Notes: generated by a model from the letters alone, not told the origin. DNA of 64,000 bases from Pithys albifrons albifrons (GCF_047495875.1 NC_092471.1:6717001-6781000), one strand, 5' to 3'; shown: positions 12,101 to 25,261, numbered from the stretch's first letter. Translations and numbers: made by a program.

Positions 12101-15100
12101 AAGTAGAAAAAAGATCTGTAGGGGAAGGCTGTACCACCAGCATTATCTCAGTGACTTCACCGAACACTTATGTGGCACCTGCCTGACTTTTTTCTTGGCA
12201 TATCCCTGGAGACAAGGAGAACCCAAAGGCCATGAAGAAAACAATGCTGCCACTCCTGGAAAAGGCGTGCAATATTTTTTGTCTTCATCAGCAGGAGCAA
12301 CTCAGGACCCAAAACTACTTCCCGGATGCCTGGGTAATGTAGAAGCTTTTTCTTGACTCACATTTCTTAAAACAATTTTGCAGCTACTCCAAATCACAAA
12401 CACTTGAGCCAAGTCTCAAGAGTGCCATTCAAAAAATGAAACCTCTTTAATCTTTTCAGTGGAATAATCAACTAAAATGGATAACAACTCTTTGTCAAAT
12501 ACTTGTATCCTAAGAAAGCTTCAGAGCAAAGATACCAGCTAGAAAGAATAAAACCAAAAGAATGAAATTCTCCAGTCTTGAGGTTAAAAGTCTGCAACAT
12601 TTTAAAGATTGAATAAGTATTTAATGTTACTATTTTTAGCTAAAGAAAAACAGCATTGTTTCTATTAGACATTTCAATTTACTTAAAATAATTGTGCCTC
12701 AGTAGTTTACAAAGGAGTGATTACATATAATGTGACAATTGTATTACTTACTACCCTTGACATCACTTTAGTGAGGGTCACTCCAGTTAAATATTTCATT
12801 TGCTATAATGTCCATCTTCATCAAGCTATTTTTGAAGCAATCTGAAAAATCTTAAAACCTTTGTTTCTTTGTCTTGCTAAAAAGAGAGCCCTGTTCATTG
12901 TTCTCTTTAATACTTAGCAAATTGCTGGAGCAATACTCTTAAAAGAAAAGGGCATGAAAAAAATTCAAAGTAACCCATCAAAAACATCCTTTTCTCACTT
13001 TCTTAGTCCTTTCTGCTGTTAAATACTCTGCCTAAGTCCAGTCTCTGTCAGAGAGGCAAAGATGCTTTATTAACAGTATCCTCATAAATATTCTGTATTT
13101 GAATGAATGAGATGAAGGATACTTGACATTTAAATTCTTCTTACAACTTCATTTATAAAGCAATTCTCTGATATCAAAGCATGCCTCCATAGTTACATAT
13201 GAAAAAAATTACAGCCTTTTTATACGCTTCAATATGTGACTTATACATCAGAGTTACATCACCATTTTCTTAAATTCAAAATGAATTAAATTCTTTTTGT
13301 TGAATCAAAAACACCAGCCTAACACCATTGAAAAGTATACAGCACTAACCTTTGGTATCTACTACTTACCTATAAATCTTCAGCACAGGAGCAGGTTTAT
13401 GTCCTGGTCAAACTATGTAAATTATGACATTGGATGGAGTACTGGGGAGTGGAGGAAATATTACAATGGAGTCACAGACAGGTCACCTCCTCTCCATTCT
13501 CAGTGTGGTCTGCATTACTACGTACAGAAGCTGAGGAGGGGGAGGAAAGTTCAGGTGGTTCCCCACACTGCAGAGATGTCTCCAGATCAGCAGAGCAAGA
13601 ACATTTCAAAGTCAAAAGCAAGAACTCCAAAGCAACACCACAGCTTTCCATCAAGTTGCAACCAAGGATTTGTACCTGTATCAGACTCTGATGCTGATTC
13701 CTACAAAACCTGAATTCTCATTAGCATTCCCATTACTTTTTCTGTAAATTGGAGGTCTTATTAAGTATTCTGAGACTTAAGGGAAAAAAAAGAATATGTT
13801 TTAAAATGCACTGCATTATTGTTAATTGGTTATTATTATTATTAATAGCACTATATATCTTTATATGGTAAATACTGCTTCCTGCTTCTCACCTCAGCAT
13901 GAAATGAGCCCCAGCATGGAAATGTCATTTTGCAGATCTCAGCACAGGCAGGCTGACCTCAGTTCTCAGGAATTAATGCACAGCTTTAAAGCAAGTCACA
14001 CCAGAAGCATATATTACTTTATGGGTTTCTCTGTAAAATAACCTATCCCTCTTTGAGGTATGATTTAAAGACAGAGCCTCGAAGACATAAATCACAGCTG
14101 CTAAAAATACAAACCCCTTTAGGACATCATTCCTTAATGGCAGAAGAAATCTTCACAGGAAGAGACACCTGCCCCAGTGACAGGGAATAATCACCTTCTC
14201 CAAAGCACGTGTTGGATGCCTGCTGGAGTTAGCAAGTTCACAGTGCCAAGTTTTCCTCTGGAGGAGAAGACAAGTTGCAAAGTGCAAACCAAAAAACCCA
14301 CATTTCCTCAAAAAAAAATCTACTTTCAAAAGGGCAAAGTGTGTTATATAAAGAAGTGTAATGGTGCATTAAGGCCTCACACAACTCCCTGGGCAGGGCC
14401 ACCCCATTCTTGCACCTCAATTACCAGTGCAGTCAGATCAGGACCATTGGAACTGGCTGCTTAACAGCCACTCTCACTCATTTGCTTTACTTCTCCAAGC
14501 TACTGGTAAAAGACAGATTCAGACAATTAATTGTAAGTAAGAGGGCCTCCAAGTTTGTTTTGATGATGCACTGAGATTTTTTGCAGCAATACTAATGATT
14601 GCAGGATCAATGATTTTGACCTAATACTAATTTTCTTTCCCTTTCTACTAAAGTAAGAGTGCCATAATAGTTAGACCATTTTATTTGGTCAAAAATATTT
14701 TCCAGACACCATGGGAAATGTTAAAATGTTGATATAGTTTCATCCCAAATTTGAATAAAACGTCTCGTATTTGTCCTATTTTTTAAAATGAAAATTTCAT
14801 CAGGCTCCAGGCTTTTGATGAGCTTATAACACATTGCTTCAAAGTTTTCCTTTCCTCATCCCATCCACATTCTACTTAATATTAAAATAATTTTATGAAG
14901 CATAATCCATGTGCATACACAGGACACAAAAACACTAAGCAGAAAGAACATAACTCGAAAAAATCCCCACAGATTTTGTCAAACCAAGATTCATCTTACC
15001 ACAAAATACCTGACACGTTTTGCTGATAATACCAAAACCAAGAAAGCAAGTGTTAACAGATATTACTGTGAGAACTGGACAAGAAGCAACTCAAACCAGA

Positions 15101-15564
15101 CAGCAGATTTGGCTTCAGCTTTCTCCTCCCCTCCAAACTGACCTGTGTTACACAGGGCTCAGCTCTGCCCAGGCTATATTCACCTTTGAGTCATAGCACA
15201 CTGACCCTCCCACAGAAAGCTGCTGTTGAAATCTTCTAAATAACTGAACAAAAAGTTTTCTGGGCCAAAAGCACTTTTTTTCTCTTATCTAAACACATTG
15301 AGGCAGCCTTTTACTGTCTACTCTCCTTATCTTCATCAGTCTCTTCAAACAAGTGCTCCATGTGACAGACTCTGAGCTGGTGGGTGCCAGCAGAACCCCA
15401 TTAACTTATGGGGACACGGCCACCTTGAGGACTTGTTCCATAATGCAGAGTACTGCCAGTTCAGAATGAAGCCTCTTCTCAGGCTTTAGCAGAGGGTGCT
15501 GATACTTAATGCCCATGTGCCAGGGTTGATTCTATGAAGTTTACGAATAATTACATTGCTTTTT
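9149..15564. other. Unique AT-rich DNA, no gene recognised
   Basis: No gene was recognised. A remnant 'TTGCTGAATCAGGGCC' near 10256-10271 resembles the end of an old amniote repeat. There is a poly-T run at about 10740-10752, an AT palindrome at 11722-11768 and a TTA run at about 13832-13847. On the minus strand a good donor (ATAG|GTAAGT near 13365-13370) and an acceptor about 80 bp upstream flank a segment closed in all frames. A plus-strand open frame at 13297-13713 (138 codons) has no recognisable domain. Confidence 0.6.
11722..11768. repeat. AT-rich imperfect palindrome
   Basis: The sequence AATTAAGAA-CAATA-TTCTTTTAATT with flanking TTAATTAAGAATTAATT can fold as a hairpin of about 9 bp with a small bulge, and parts of it are self-complementary again downstream. 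It is purely A/T apart from three G/C positions. Similar short AT palindromes arise readily by chance in AT-rich DNA, so no function is claimed. Confidence 0.5.
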
Positions 15565-15760
15565 GAATCATAGAATTGTTTGGGTTGGAACCAACCTTAA
15601 AGATCATCTAGTCCCAACCCCCTACCATAGGCAGGGACACCTTCCTTAGATCAGGTTATTCAATGCCCCATCCAGCCTGGCCTTGGACAATTCCAGGGAT
15701 GGGGCATCCACAGCTTCTCTGGGCAACCTGTGCCGCACTCTCACCGTCCTCACCGCTTTA
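15565..15760 (-). mobile_element. CR1 LINE, 3' end fragment (reverse)
   Basis: A 3' CR1 fragment in reverse orientation, beginning with the complement of the CR1 terminal repeat (GAATCATAGAATTGTTTGGG). It continues through 'AAAGATCATCTAGTCCCAAC', 'CAGGGACACCTTCCTTAGAT', 'CCATCCAGCCTGGCCTTGGA', 'GGGGCATCCACAGCTTCTCT' and 'GGGCAACCTGTGCC'. About 195 bp matches the CR1 3' UTR and the end of the ORF. It is better preserved than the copy at 2430, hence probably younger. No intact coding capacity. Confidence 0.95.
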
Positions 15761-18700
15761 AATTTTCCCTCCCCTTCCCCTTTATTGAAAAGTTTTACCT
15801 TCCAAAAGAATGATCCAACTCATGAAGAAAAGAAAAAATCTGTATCATCCAGGAAAAAAAAAGCTTCAGTTTGATGTGGAGCCAGGTTATCCATGAGTAA
15901 GGCTGGCCTGCTGCAAAAGCTCATGGGCAAAGCCTAACAGCTCTGATGATGAAAGGTATAAAGCTGAAAGGGAGTCTATTTGTAATACCTTGCTTGGACC
16001 ATGAAATGACATTCCTTTCCCTAACAATTTTCCCAGCCATTTGGGAAATGCTATCCTTGTCACATTATCAAGTACCCATGGGCATCACAAAATTGGTGGG
16101 GCTTTCACATATTTTTGGTGCCTTTGTGTGGTGTTTTCTGGTTTCTGCATTTTTGCAATTAAATAGCTTGATTTCAAAATCTGTTGGGTCATGAAGTACA
16201 GCAGAGATAGCAAAGCTAGCCCATAACAACCACATGGGGCAAACCAAAAACCAAACAAATAAATAAATAAAAGCTCACTGTATTTTGATTTCCAGATGGA
16301 AGCGAGAAGGATACTGAGAAAACTTAGGAAAACAAAGAAAAAAGAAGTCATCCAAAAATGTGCGTCTCAGAGAAAATACCCTAAAGATGTTATTATTCTG
16401 AATAATAGGCAACCATCAGGTTTTACCCAAGAGCACCACTAATCCTGGCATGCCTCTTGCCCTCAGCCATCCTGTGTACAGAGACTGTAAGTACACAAAA
16501 CTTCCTTTAGAAATGTTAGCCAGGTCCCAGAAGCAGAGAAATTATCCTGTCAGCAGGGCTCCCCCACTTGGGTGCAATATCACACTGGCAAAGCTCTCAT
16601 GCTCCAGGATTTCACTCTTGTCTGATTGCCATCATTTCAGAAATCTCTGCAATATACTCCTGGAAGGGGCTAGACATAATGCAAATGGAACCAAGCCTTG
16701 GATAGAGAATTGTCCCAGAAAGCACCCATGCTACACATTGTACATTCCTGAACCAGATGCTTCTCAAAAATGTTATCCTAGTGGTACAATTCACATAATT
16801 TCCATGTCTCATTTAAGATCTCACTCTTCTTATAAAGTCTACAGAACAAGGCAGATGCCTTTCTGATGTGTCAGAGACTTTATTTGCTTTGTGGAAGCTT
16901 CCCTGCTGACTGCTGAATACTCATATATATCCAAAAGTGGACCTCGTCCCCTTTTATATGGACTAAGGAGGGAACAAAATGGTCTCACATGAGAAATAAT
17001 TTCTTACTTATGTCTCCCTTTCCTGCCAACATTCCAACTAAGCCAGCCCCATTTTTCTTTTTGCAGTAGGCAATAAGACAATTGAAGTCTTCAACCTAAT
17101 CTTGATCTCACTCTGCCAAAATGGCTAATATTGAAGCTGGCCACAAATTAATCTTTCCCACTCTTTCCAAGTAGATCTTAATTTCTCCCCTCCTGCTCAT
17201 AAAAAACCCCCACCAATACTTTTAGTGACTTCCCCATGTGACTTCAGAACTAGTTTAAAGGCCACTTTAATTTTTGTTTTTGTTTCACACATCTTAAGGA
17301 AAGAGCCCTAGAATATTCACGTTTCCCTAAGACCTGCTGTGCTGCATTTATTCACTGATTATGTTTTGAACATGCCAGGGGGAAATAAAAAGCAGGGAGA
17401 TGGGAGGCAGTGATGGGAACAAGGGAACCTGCTACATCTAGAAACAGCAAGCAAATACACAGAGACTAGAAAAACCCTCGAGGTGGCTGTCTGCTCAGAC
17501 CCAAACATTCAATAACCAGAGAAATATGTAAGCATGGAAGTATCATCAGGATTTCCCAAGTCAGGATTCTCCTGTACTTTACACCTTATTATTCTTATCT
17601 GCTGAGATGGGGTCTCTCTAAGGAATAAGCCCAAAATGTACTTGCATTGAAGTTAAAAACAAAAGCCCACTTTGACTTCAGAAGTGCAGCCCAGTACCTT
17701 GCAGTAACACAAGAACAGATCACAAAAAGTGTGTGAGCACCCCACATAGGCTGAGGGCTGGAGACAGGTTACCTTACCTTTCTACAGCTGTTCCCTCATA
17801 GCATAAAATGTGACAACATCCTCATTGGAAACTACAGTGCCCAATATCCCTACCATAGATAACAGAGCACAGATAGCAGCGTATCTTATACACCCTTCAC
17901 CAATCACTGAAATAGATACAGCATTTTAAAGCACTTAAGACTGCCCCTTGAGACATGACTGCCACTCTAAAGCCCAATGCTTCAGCTCAAGTTCACATCA
18001 TTCCCTAAGAGCTGTATGTGGCCTATGGCAGAGAGGTACCAAAGAGAAGTGTTTTTAGCCATTCCTTGCTCCCACGCTCCCTCCTCAAATTAAAAGGCTG
18101 TGGCAAACATGGAATACAAACAAATTCCCCGTGTTCAGTGGCACACACCACATTTCTACCCATTATTAGATGTGACAAACACGAGAGGGGGCAGAGCAAA
18201 GGGCAGGGCACTTAGCGATCTTGTCATACAAAACTTCTCAAATATGCTCAGTGCAGTGTGGGATTACTCAAGGCTTCCCATGCGGTGGGTCAGGAACACC
18301 AGACATGCAGCAAAACAGCTTCCCGGGAAATCTAGACAGAGAAAGAGGAAAGAACAGCCCTGTATATACTCTTACAGGCACCTGGCATCAGTGTGTCTTT
18401 CAGAAATGGTTCACCACTTTGGTCTCCTTAACTATCACCTTGTTACACTAAAACCATACCACAGAGAGAGATTTTGCCAGGTACAGCAAGAGGTCAGACT
18501 AATACCAAGAATTTGGGGAGAGAAAAATCTCTGAGTTCTCGAAATCTTTTCCATCACTTGTTCAAGATGAGAAAACACTGCTGGCACATCCCATTAACGT
18601 CCTGCTCCCCAGGGCAAACAGCAAGATGGTTTGTGCTGGAGCATTTTAGCCTTCAAAAAGCAGAAAGCACAGTCTGACAAAACTTAATCCCCCAAGTGCT

Positions 18701-21700
18701 ATATTGCCTGCAGCATCTGCCTCTACCAAACTGCCTTCCCAGTAAATGCTACCATGGGTCTGATAAGTACATAGAAATGAAGACTGTGCCATTCAAAAGG
18801 AGGGGAAAGCAGGCTCTTGCCTATCCTAAGCACACATGGTTTCTCCTTTCCTCCTTCCCTGGGAGAACCAGGTAGACACCTCACACTGTGCTGATGTTCC
18901 AATTGTTTATTTTCCAAGCATCTTCAGAGAGCAGCTTTCCCACGTGGCAGCTCCCCTCCACAGGCTCTGTTCTCATGCAGACAGGAGGCTGCACTGCTGC
19001 TGCCTTTTTGATCTTGAGGCAGAGGTGAGGGGGCTAGAGGAGGGGGATGCAGTGGGAATTCCCACCCTAATGCTATTGGCTTGCTTTTCAAGATGCTCAG
19101 CACTGCACATGACAAGTCTGTGCAGCAGAGGCTTTCTTTAAGATGATATCCTCACTTTCCTCTGTGACCTTTATTGCCACTGCTTGCTTTCCTCCAAGGT
19201 TGATTCCAGCCATAACCGATACCAGAGCATCCCTACACCAATGGCTCCTTTGTACTGGCTCTCAGATCAGGATCTCCCTCATCAAAAGGTTTCTCATACT
19301 AGCAGATGTAAAATACAGAGGAAGGTGTGTAAATCTCTGGCAGAGTAATGCTTATGTGAGCAACTGCCCTCTCCCATGTCGTTCTTGCAATTTGCTCAAC
19401 CTCAACCAATGCACGCCAGGGATGAATGAGAGTACAGGATGACATAGCCTTCCCCATGAGCATTCTCCTTTTCCTCCCTTGCAGGCACCTTCTTCCTCTC
19501 AGTTATGGCTTTTCCACCAGTTCTGTTCAGGTGGCAGAGCCCAAAAAAACAATAAAAGGGATATTTAAATGGCTTTCTACTAGAAAAACAGCAACAGCAG
19601 TGGCTGTCAAAAGAAACTCTACTCAAATTCTTCAAAGGGATTAGGGGAAAGCAAAGATAATCCAGTCACCAACTGCAAAAGTCAGTGAACAGAGAGGGGA
19701 ATCACATAACCAGCATGCCTTACATGCTCCAGGAGAAGTAAACACATTACATTTCACTTACATTTTCTCCACTGCCCAGAAAAGGGCTGGTGATTCTTGA
19801 AAAGTATGCCTTAGACTTAGCCTGTCTCTATTGGTATCATGCTTTGAGATCAGAGGAGAAGGACATGTTTGGAAACACTGTGAGACAGAGTTGGACCTGA
19901 GGCCTTCTAGTTCCTTTCTAGAAATGATACCAGGATAGCCCATGAGGAAGGAGAATCAAAGAAAGGCTTGGACTTAGAGTGGACAGGATGGAACAGGATG
20001 GGAAGACAGCTGTAGGCTCCCTATTGCCTGAAGACATTTGACAAAGTGTTACTGCAGTTAATGCCTATTGACTCAGTTCCTAGTGCTGCACAGAGGAAAG
20101 AGATTAAGTCCATCTCGGTTTCTTTAGTACTGATCCAAACCCTTGCCCCAGCCACTGTCTACCACTATCCCATCAAATACTTCTACCATGTAGCTTCTGT
20201 TTATTAATTACACTTCAAATTTAATTAATTACACTTCCTTATCCGTAAGTTCTTCTGAAAGTCTCAAAAATCAAGCATATGATGATCTACAATTTGATTC
20301 CAAATCACTTAAAGATTTGTACATCAGGAGTTCTCACATTACTACAGACTTCTAAATCATGAATAAACTTGTGTTTCTACAACAATAACCAAGATTAGTA
20401 CTAGTTTACAAACTAATTTTCCTCTCATGGCTTCAAGTCCTCAAAATGTGTATTTTTCCCCCTGAATTTTCAAATGCTCAGTATTTTCTTTGCAGAACTT
20501 TCTAGAAAATTCACCACTAGCTCAGCATTTCCTATTAAATTATCATTGTGGTCATCTAACTTATGGAAACTGGTCAAACCACAGAAAGTCACACCTACAG
20601 TCATGCTGTATATAGATATCCAAGCAGACAGTAGCCCATACCAGGCAATGTGTGGGAGGAAGTGGCTAGAGATGTTCACAATCATTACTGCCACTTTTAG
20701 AAACCAGGCATTGGTCTAAATAGATTCAACAAATGCAGCTGAAAATCTATGTGGTTTTACATGGGAATTTTGTGGTCATCAGAGTTTCAGATTAGCGTTT
20801 CAAGTGGAAAGCAAAGTAATTATTATAGTTTGTTCCTAGTTTGCAAACAGCCCATTCCTCACCATAAGTATTAAGTGTATCCTGAAGACTTCTGCAGCCA
20901 CAAGAGGAATAAAAATTTAGCAGTAATGTAGGCAGATTACATGTAAAACTCAGAGAAAAATCAGATTACTAAACACTGTATTCAAACCTGTCAGAAATCA
21001 GCTTCCCACCCAGCCCAAACATAAGAGGGGAAGAAAAGAGTAATTCAGCCATATCTTATAGCCAAGCAATACAGAAAAGTGCTGTGTGAAAAGGTCTCCT
21101 TGTACCAGCAGCACTGCACACTCACACAGTTTCATCCCAAATCATGCAGCAGCTGGTGCCTTCCAGGAAGCCTCAGAACCTGCAAGCACATGACTCAAAT
21201 CTAGGTTCTGTACAAAAGAAGAACATATACCAAAAAAATAAGTTTCCAATTCTCATTTGCAAATAAAACCTTGAAATACGCAACACAGATAGACCTAAAA
21301 GTTCAAGCATGACAAGATATCCAATAATTAAAAAAAAAAACTAAACAGAAAAAAAAACATTTCCATGACGTTTCTGAGGGGTAATTAATGAATTGTGAGC
21401 ACTTACTTAAGGCTGGCAAAGATATACAAACTCCTTATAAAGATGCATAGCAAATCAGTTTCAGAATTCCCAAGTCACAGATACCACTCAGGTCCCATAA
21501 CCAGAAAACAGCTGCTTTTCTGCATCCTTCTTCCCACAACTCATTCCCACTTCTGTCAAGCACCAATTATGGGCAGTATAGGCCTGATACAGGTCTCTGG
21601 TTGATGCATTCCTAGCAGGTGTGGCAGTACTCCATAGCATCACAGCCCTTTCCCTGGAGAAAGGAAAGAGCTCGCCATTCACGTAAGAAGGCAGGGATTA

Positions 21701-22394
21701 ACCAGGGAGCAAGACTGGGAAAACCCACCTGAAGTCAGCTATACCATATTTCTGACTTTCTCAAAATGCAGCCACCTTTGAGGGAGACCCATAGATTCCT
21801 CCTCACAGCAAGTTTAATGAATAGGAGCAACAGTTGATAAAAGTTTGTTTCACACACGGCTTCTGCTACCCAGCATGTCCATAGCCTATATTCCATGTTT
21901 TCAAACAAAATCCCTTTCCTGCTTTTCCCCCTGCTGCACCTCCTGCTAGGAAGAGCTCCCAGCCATCTACAAAGTGACTTCATTGTTTGCCTTCAAGCCA
22001 GTCTTCAAAGTCTCCCAAACCATCAAGCAAACAGCTTGTCATCACTTCAATAACTGTTTTGCTGAGAGAGATCCATAGACCAACCTTCTCATTAGCCCCT
22101 TACACACCTCCATTTGACTATTTCTGTTACTTCTTCTCTTAGGCTCACTTTGGAAGTGGTCTGAGGACAGAACAATTTTGTTTCATTTCAATGCATTCCC
22201 TGACATCCTGGACCATGACTAAGACTTGCTGGCCTTACAAAGCAAGTAACAAATTCTAAGAAAATGCACCCATGTTAACGTGAATGTCTGTAGATTTCTA
22301 CATATGTTATTAATAGGAAATAGGAAACTCTCTTTATTTGTTCTTATTTTCACAGACACATTGAAGTTCCCCAATTGATATATAAAACATGACT
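15761..22394. other. Unique DNA, no gene recognised
   Basis: No gene, RNA or clear repeat was seen in this 6.6-kb stretch apart from a short AAAT run near 16253-16271. A strong plus-strand acceptor (GCATGCCTCTTGCCCTCAG, ending 16466) is followed 20 bp later by GTAAGT, too short to interpret. On the minus strand a donor AAAG|GTAAGG near 17773-17778 lies about 150 bp downstream of an acceptor near 17926, but the only long frame is closed by a stop just before the donor. Open frames at 16450-16866 and 18100-18534 have no recognisable domains. Confidence 0.6.
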
Positions 22395-22785
22395 TCACAG
22401 AATCACAGAACAGTTTAGTTTGGAAGGAATCTTAAGGATTGTCCAGTTCTACTCTCCATGCCATTGTCAGGGACACCTGCCACTAGACCAGGTTGCTCAG
22501 ATTCCCATCCAAACTGGCCTCGAACTCTTACAGGGATGGGGCAGCCACAATCTCTCTGGACCACCTGTGCAGGGCCTCACCATAAAGAATTTCATCCCAA
22601 TATCCAATCACACCATGTCCTCTGTCAGCCTGAAGCCGTTCCCCCTTGTCCTGTCACTACATACTCTTCTAAAAAGTCTCTCTCCAGATCTCTTGGAGCC
22701 CCCTCAGGCACTGGAAGGGGCTCTACAGTCTCTCTGAAGCCTTGTCTTCTCCAAGCTGAACAACCCCAACTCTCTCAGCTTTGGG
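22395..22785 (-). mobile_element. CR1 LINE, 3' fragment (reverse)
   Basis: The longest reverse CR1 copy here, about 390 bp. It starts with the complement of the terminal repeat (TCACAGAATCACAGAACAG), then 'CAGGGACACCTGCCACTAGA', 'CCAGGTTGCTCAGATTCCCA', 'TACAGGGATGGGGCAGCCAC', and a region matching the end of the CR1 reverse-transcriptase ORF ('GTTCCCCCTTGTCCTGTCAC', 'CTTCTCCAAGCTGAACAACC', 'CCCAACTCTCTCAGC'). Open frames of about 100 codons crossing it on the plus strand are shadows of this repeat. Confidence 0.95.
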
Positions 22786-22971
22786 GCTTGGGACACATCA
22801 CCACAACCTTTCCAAAACAAACAGAAGAGAATATATCTGGAGTAACGAAACTAAAGTGTCTGTGTGTCTAATGGGCCAAATACTATACACAAGTGAACAA
22901 CCATTAATAAAGTTGGGTTTGTATACTGTTTTTAGTGCAGGACCAGGACTTGGCTGCAAAATACACCAGGT

Positions 22972-22977
22972 TTTATT
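22972..22977 (-). promoter_or_regulatory. AATAAA polyadenylation hexamer (minus strand)
   Basis: The complement of TTTATT gives AATAAA on the minus strand, 70 bp after the stop codon of the possible terminal exon at 23047-23122. It matters only if that exon is real. The hexamer alone is common by chance in AT-rich DNA. Confidence 0.15.
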
Positions 22978-23046
22978 TTGTCACCCACCACAAAAGATTT
23001 TCCTTGCAAGGACTTATATCATTATTTTCCTAGCTTCCCATGAGAC

Positions 23047-23122
23047 TTATTCCCATCTCTCAACTGATTCATCTTCAGTCTCATAGGGGTCTGTTAACTC
23101 CTCAGTGGAGCAGTTCATCCAC
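23047..23122 (-). other. Candidate 3' terminal coding exon, unproven
   Basis: On the minus strand a strong acceptor (GGTATTGTCTCTGCTTTCCAG, complement just above 23122) is followed by a segment read as one leftover base, 24 codons and a TAA stop. It starts WMNCSTEELTDPYETEDESV and ends ERWE. The acidic, low-complexity-free composition looks coding, and an AATAAA lies 70 bp beyond the stop. I do not recognise the protein, and no upstream exon with the matching phase is established. It could equally be a chance acceptor in front of a short open stretch. Confidence 0.15.
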
Positions 23123-23570
23123 CTGGAAAGCAGAGACAATACCTTGGTCATGGCTGGTAGGAAAGTAAGATCACCTCCATTTGGGATATATGATTTAGTG
23201 ACAAAACAGGAGGTGGGAAAATACCTCTGACCTCCCTGGTTTTTATTTTTTTCTCCTTTTAACTGGAGGCAGGAAGATTTCAAATTTTTGTAACGGTCAT
23301 TAGACACTACTATGGTACACAGAACTAATAATGAGCAGTTTAAAATATATTCTATTCCTACAGCTCAGAAAAAATACATTATAATGAAAAAATTAGAGCA
23401 AAGTAAAAAAATATCATCAAAATAAACCAGAAAGACCCAACAGGGAGAGAAGCAACATTTGGAGGTATCACTTATCCCCAAAAGTCATGGTTATTGTAGA
23501 ACAAAGTTGACATGCAAATTCATATATAGATCTTCTTGAAACAGGTATCATAACAGTTTGGCATCTTGCA

Positions 23571-23584
23571 GTTGCTATGGCAGC
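23571..23584. promoter_or_regulatory. RFX X-box-like motif
   Basis: GTTGCTATGGCAGC resembles the X-box bound by RFX winged-helix factors (two GTTRCC-type half sites in inverted orientation). The first half fits well and the second deviates at one or two positions. A second, better match lies at 25469-25482. Confidence 0.2.
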
Positions 23585-23972
23585 TGCTGCTGTGTCGAAC
23601 AACAAAGTGCTGTGTGTAGTTAGATAAATCTGCTTAAGTTATATCTGCCCCAAGTTCCCAGTGCTACATAAGTATTCATGCACCCTTAAAAATAAAGGAA
23701 TGTAAATTAAAGAAACATGTTTCAACATTGAACAATGGTATAGAGAAAATATCTTCTCCAAAAACATTGTCTTTCAGAGTACCTTTCCTAGATTTCTCTT
23801 GTCAAATTCCTGTGACATGATTGCCAAATATGTGTAATTTATTCAAATACACCAAAGCAATATTAGGATGACAGTACAAAAAAGACTATTGCACGATGTC
23901 TGTGCATATCGTATTGTTAAAGTCTGGTAACACAATAGGCTTTTCCTCTGACATTTGGTATGAATTTGCTGG

Positions 23973-23993
23973 TGGGGGTGGGGGGGAGGAGGG
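23973..23993 (+). other. G-quadruplex-compatible G-run motif
   Basis: A run of GGGGG, GGGGGGG, GG and GGG separated by single bases (T or A) allows four G-triplets with loops of one to four bases on the plus strand, a classical intramolecular quadruplex pattern. There is no nearby promoter or gene to give it a role. Confidence 0.5.
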
Positions 23994-25245
23994 AAGGAGA
24001 TGCTTTAATATAAAATAAAATGCCCTGAGATGTACCAGTTTATCATTCTACATCTTTCATCTCCTGCCTCCATGAGCCACAGCATTCCAGGGGAAGCAGA
24101 CGTCTATTATCCCACCCCTACCATATAGCAAATGCATGTTGCCCTCCTTGAAAATAATCTCATCAGCACCAAGACCCTCCATTTCCTCCTCCATCCCATT
24201 GCTTTTCATAAAGAACTTCCTGCAGGAACACCGAATATTTGCAGTTTATTTGCATACTACAGGAGAAGCTGTAGCTCACTTCACAAGTGCTTCATTTGCT
24301 CCAGTTGCTCACTTTATCTCAGCAGGGACAACCAGCATGTGAGCCAAGAGCCTTTTCCAGATGAGAGATATCTGCCAGCAAACAGCTGACATATTTTTCA
24401 TTTTTAAAAATTACCTGTTTTTTTGTGGTAATGCCTAAGTATGGATCTATTCTGAGAAGATAGCAACAACAAACCAAACCATTTCACAAAGGCAAAACAA
24501 TAGATGCAGAGATTACTAGAGAGTCCCAGATACTGAAACCAGAATCACCATCTCTGTAAAACTGCTGCAGTTTTAAGTGCTCAGTCCATTAAAGTAGGGA
24601 AAGGCAAGCCATCATTTCTGATTTCCTCACCAAATTACTTTAATATTTTGTGGGCTAGAGAAGCCACATCATTCACTATTGGGGTTTCTGATAACCAAAA
24701 ATCTTCTGCACTAACAAAACCTGGAGTGGCAGAGTCACAGGCAGTGACACTGCAGACATGAGGAAGGGGGACTCATCATCTCAAATGCTGATGGCACCCT
24801 ATTGCTCCTGGTCACAGCCCAAGAGGTGGGGCAAGAGCTTCAGCTGCCAACTCCTGAAGGAACATGTAGCCACTTGGCACCAGTGGAAGTGCTCACAAAC
24901 ACACATGTGCACTAAAGCAAATGCTCTGTAATTCTCAGGCTTAAATGCCTTTATATTTTTTTGGAAGAGCAGGAGAACATTTCTGGAGTCAACATCTTGC
25001 TCTTCAAGGTACAGTCTTGATTGTGTCTATTCGAATGTTTAAGTATATATTCTTTGGAGCAGATATCTTCTTTATGGATTTTAGCTGCAGGAACTGAAGG
25101 AGGATATCGGTATGATAACGAAGACATCTTTTCTCACTTAATACAGTGCCCTGTAGAGCAGAGAGAAGCCGAATCCTGTCGAGGCTGAACCAGCAGTGAG
25201 CCCTGCCCTCCCAAAGGCACAGGGTCTCTGGCACATCCCAGCAGT

Positions 25246-25261
25246 GAGCACGGCCGTGCTC
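25246..25261. repeat. Perfect 16-bp palindrome GAGCACGGCCGTGCTC
   Basis: The 16 bases read identically on both strands and are centred on CGGCCG, with two CpGs. A perfect 16-bp palindrome at a given site has a probability of about 1 in 65,000, so roughly one is expected by chance in this window. Its position inside the CpG-dense patch is what makes it notable. Confidence 0.7.

Larger units (their letters stand above)
23123..25164. other. Unique DNA, no gene recognised
   Basis: No gene or interspersed repeat. It contains an X-box-like motif (23571-23584) and a G-run motif (23973-23993), listed separately. Otherwise it is AT-rich with short, uninformative open frames. Confidence 0.55.

Noticed and set aside
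13371..13455. Splice-site pair on the minus strand with strong acceptor and donor
   Set aside because: All frames contain stops, and the segment shows no other sign of being an exon; kept only as a remark in the region entry.
16450..16866. 138-codon open frame on the plus strand
   Set aside because: No domain or start context, and splice signals inside it are not consistent with a continuous gene.
17778..17926. Possible 150-bp exon on the minus strand
   Set aside because: The only long frame is closed by a stop immediately before the donor, and the acceptor is ordinary.
22420..22871. Two overlapping open frames of 105 and 137 codons
   Set aside because: They read the complement of a CR1 fragment (22395-22785) and are shadows of that repeat.
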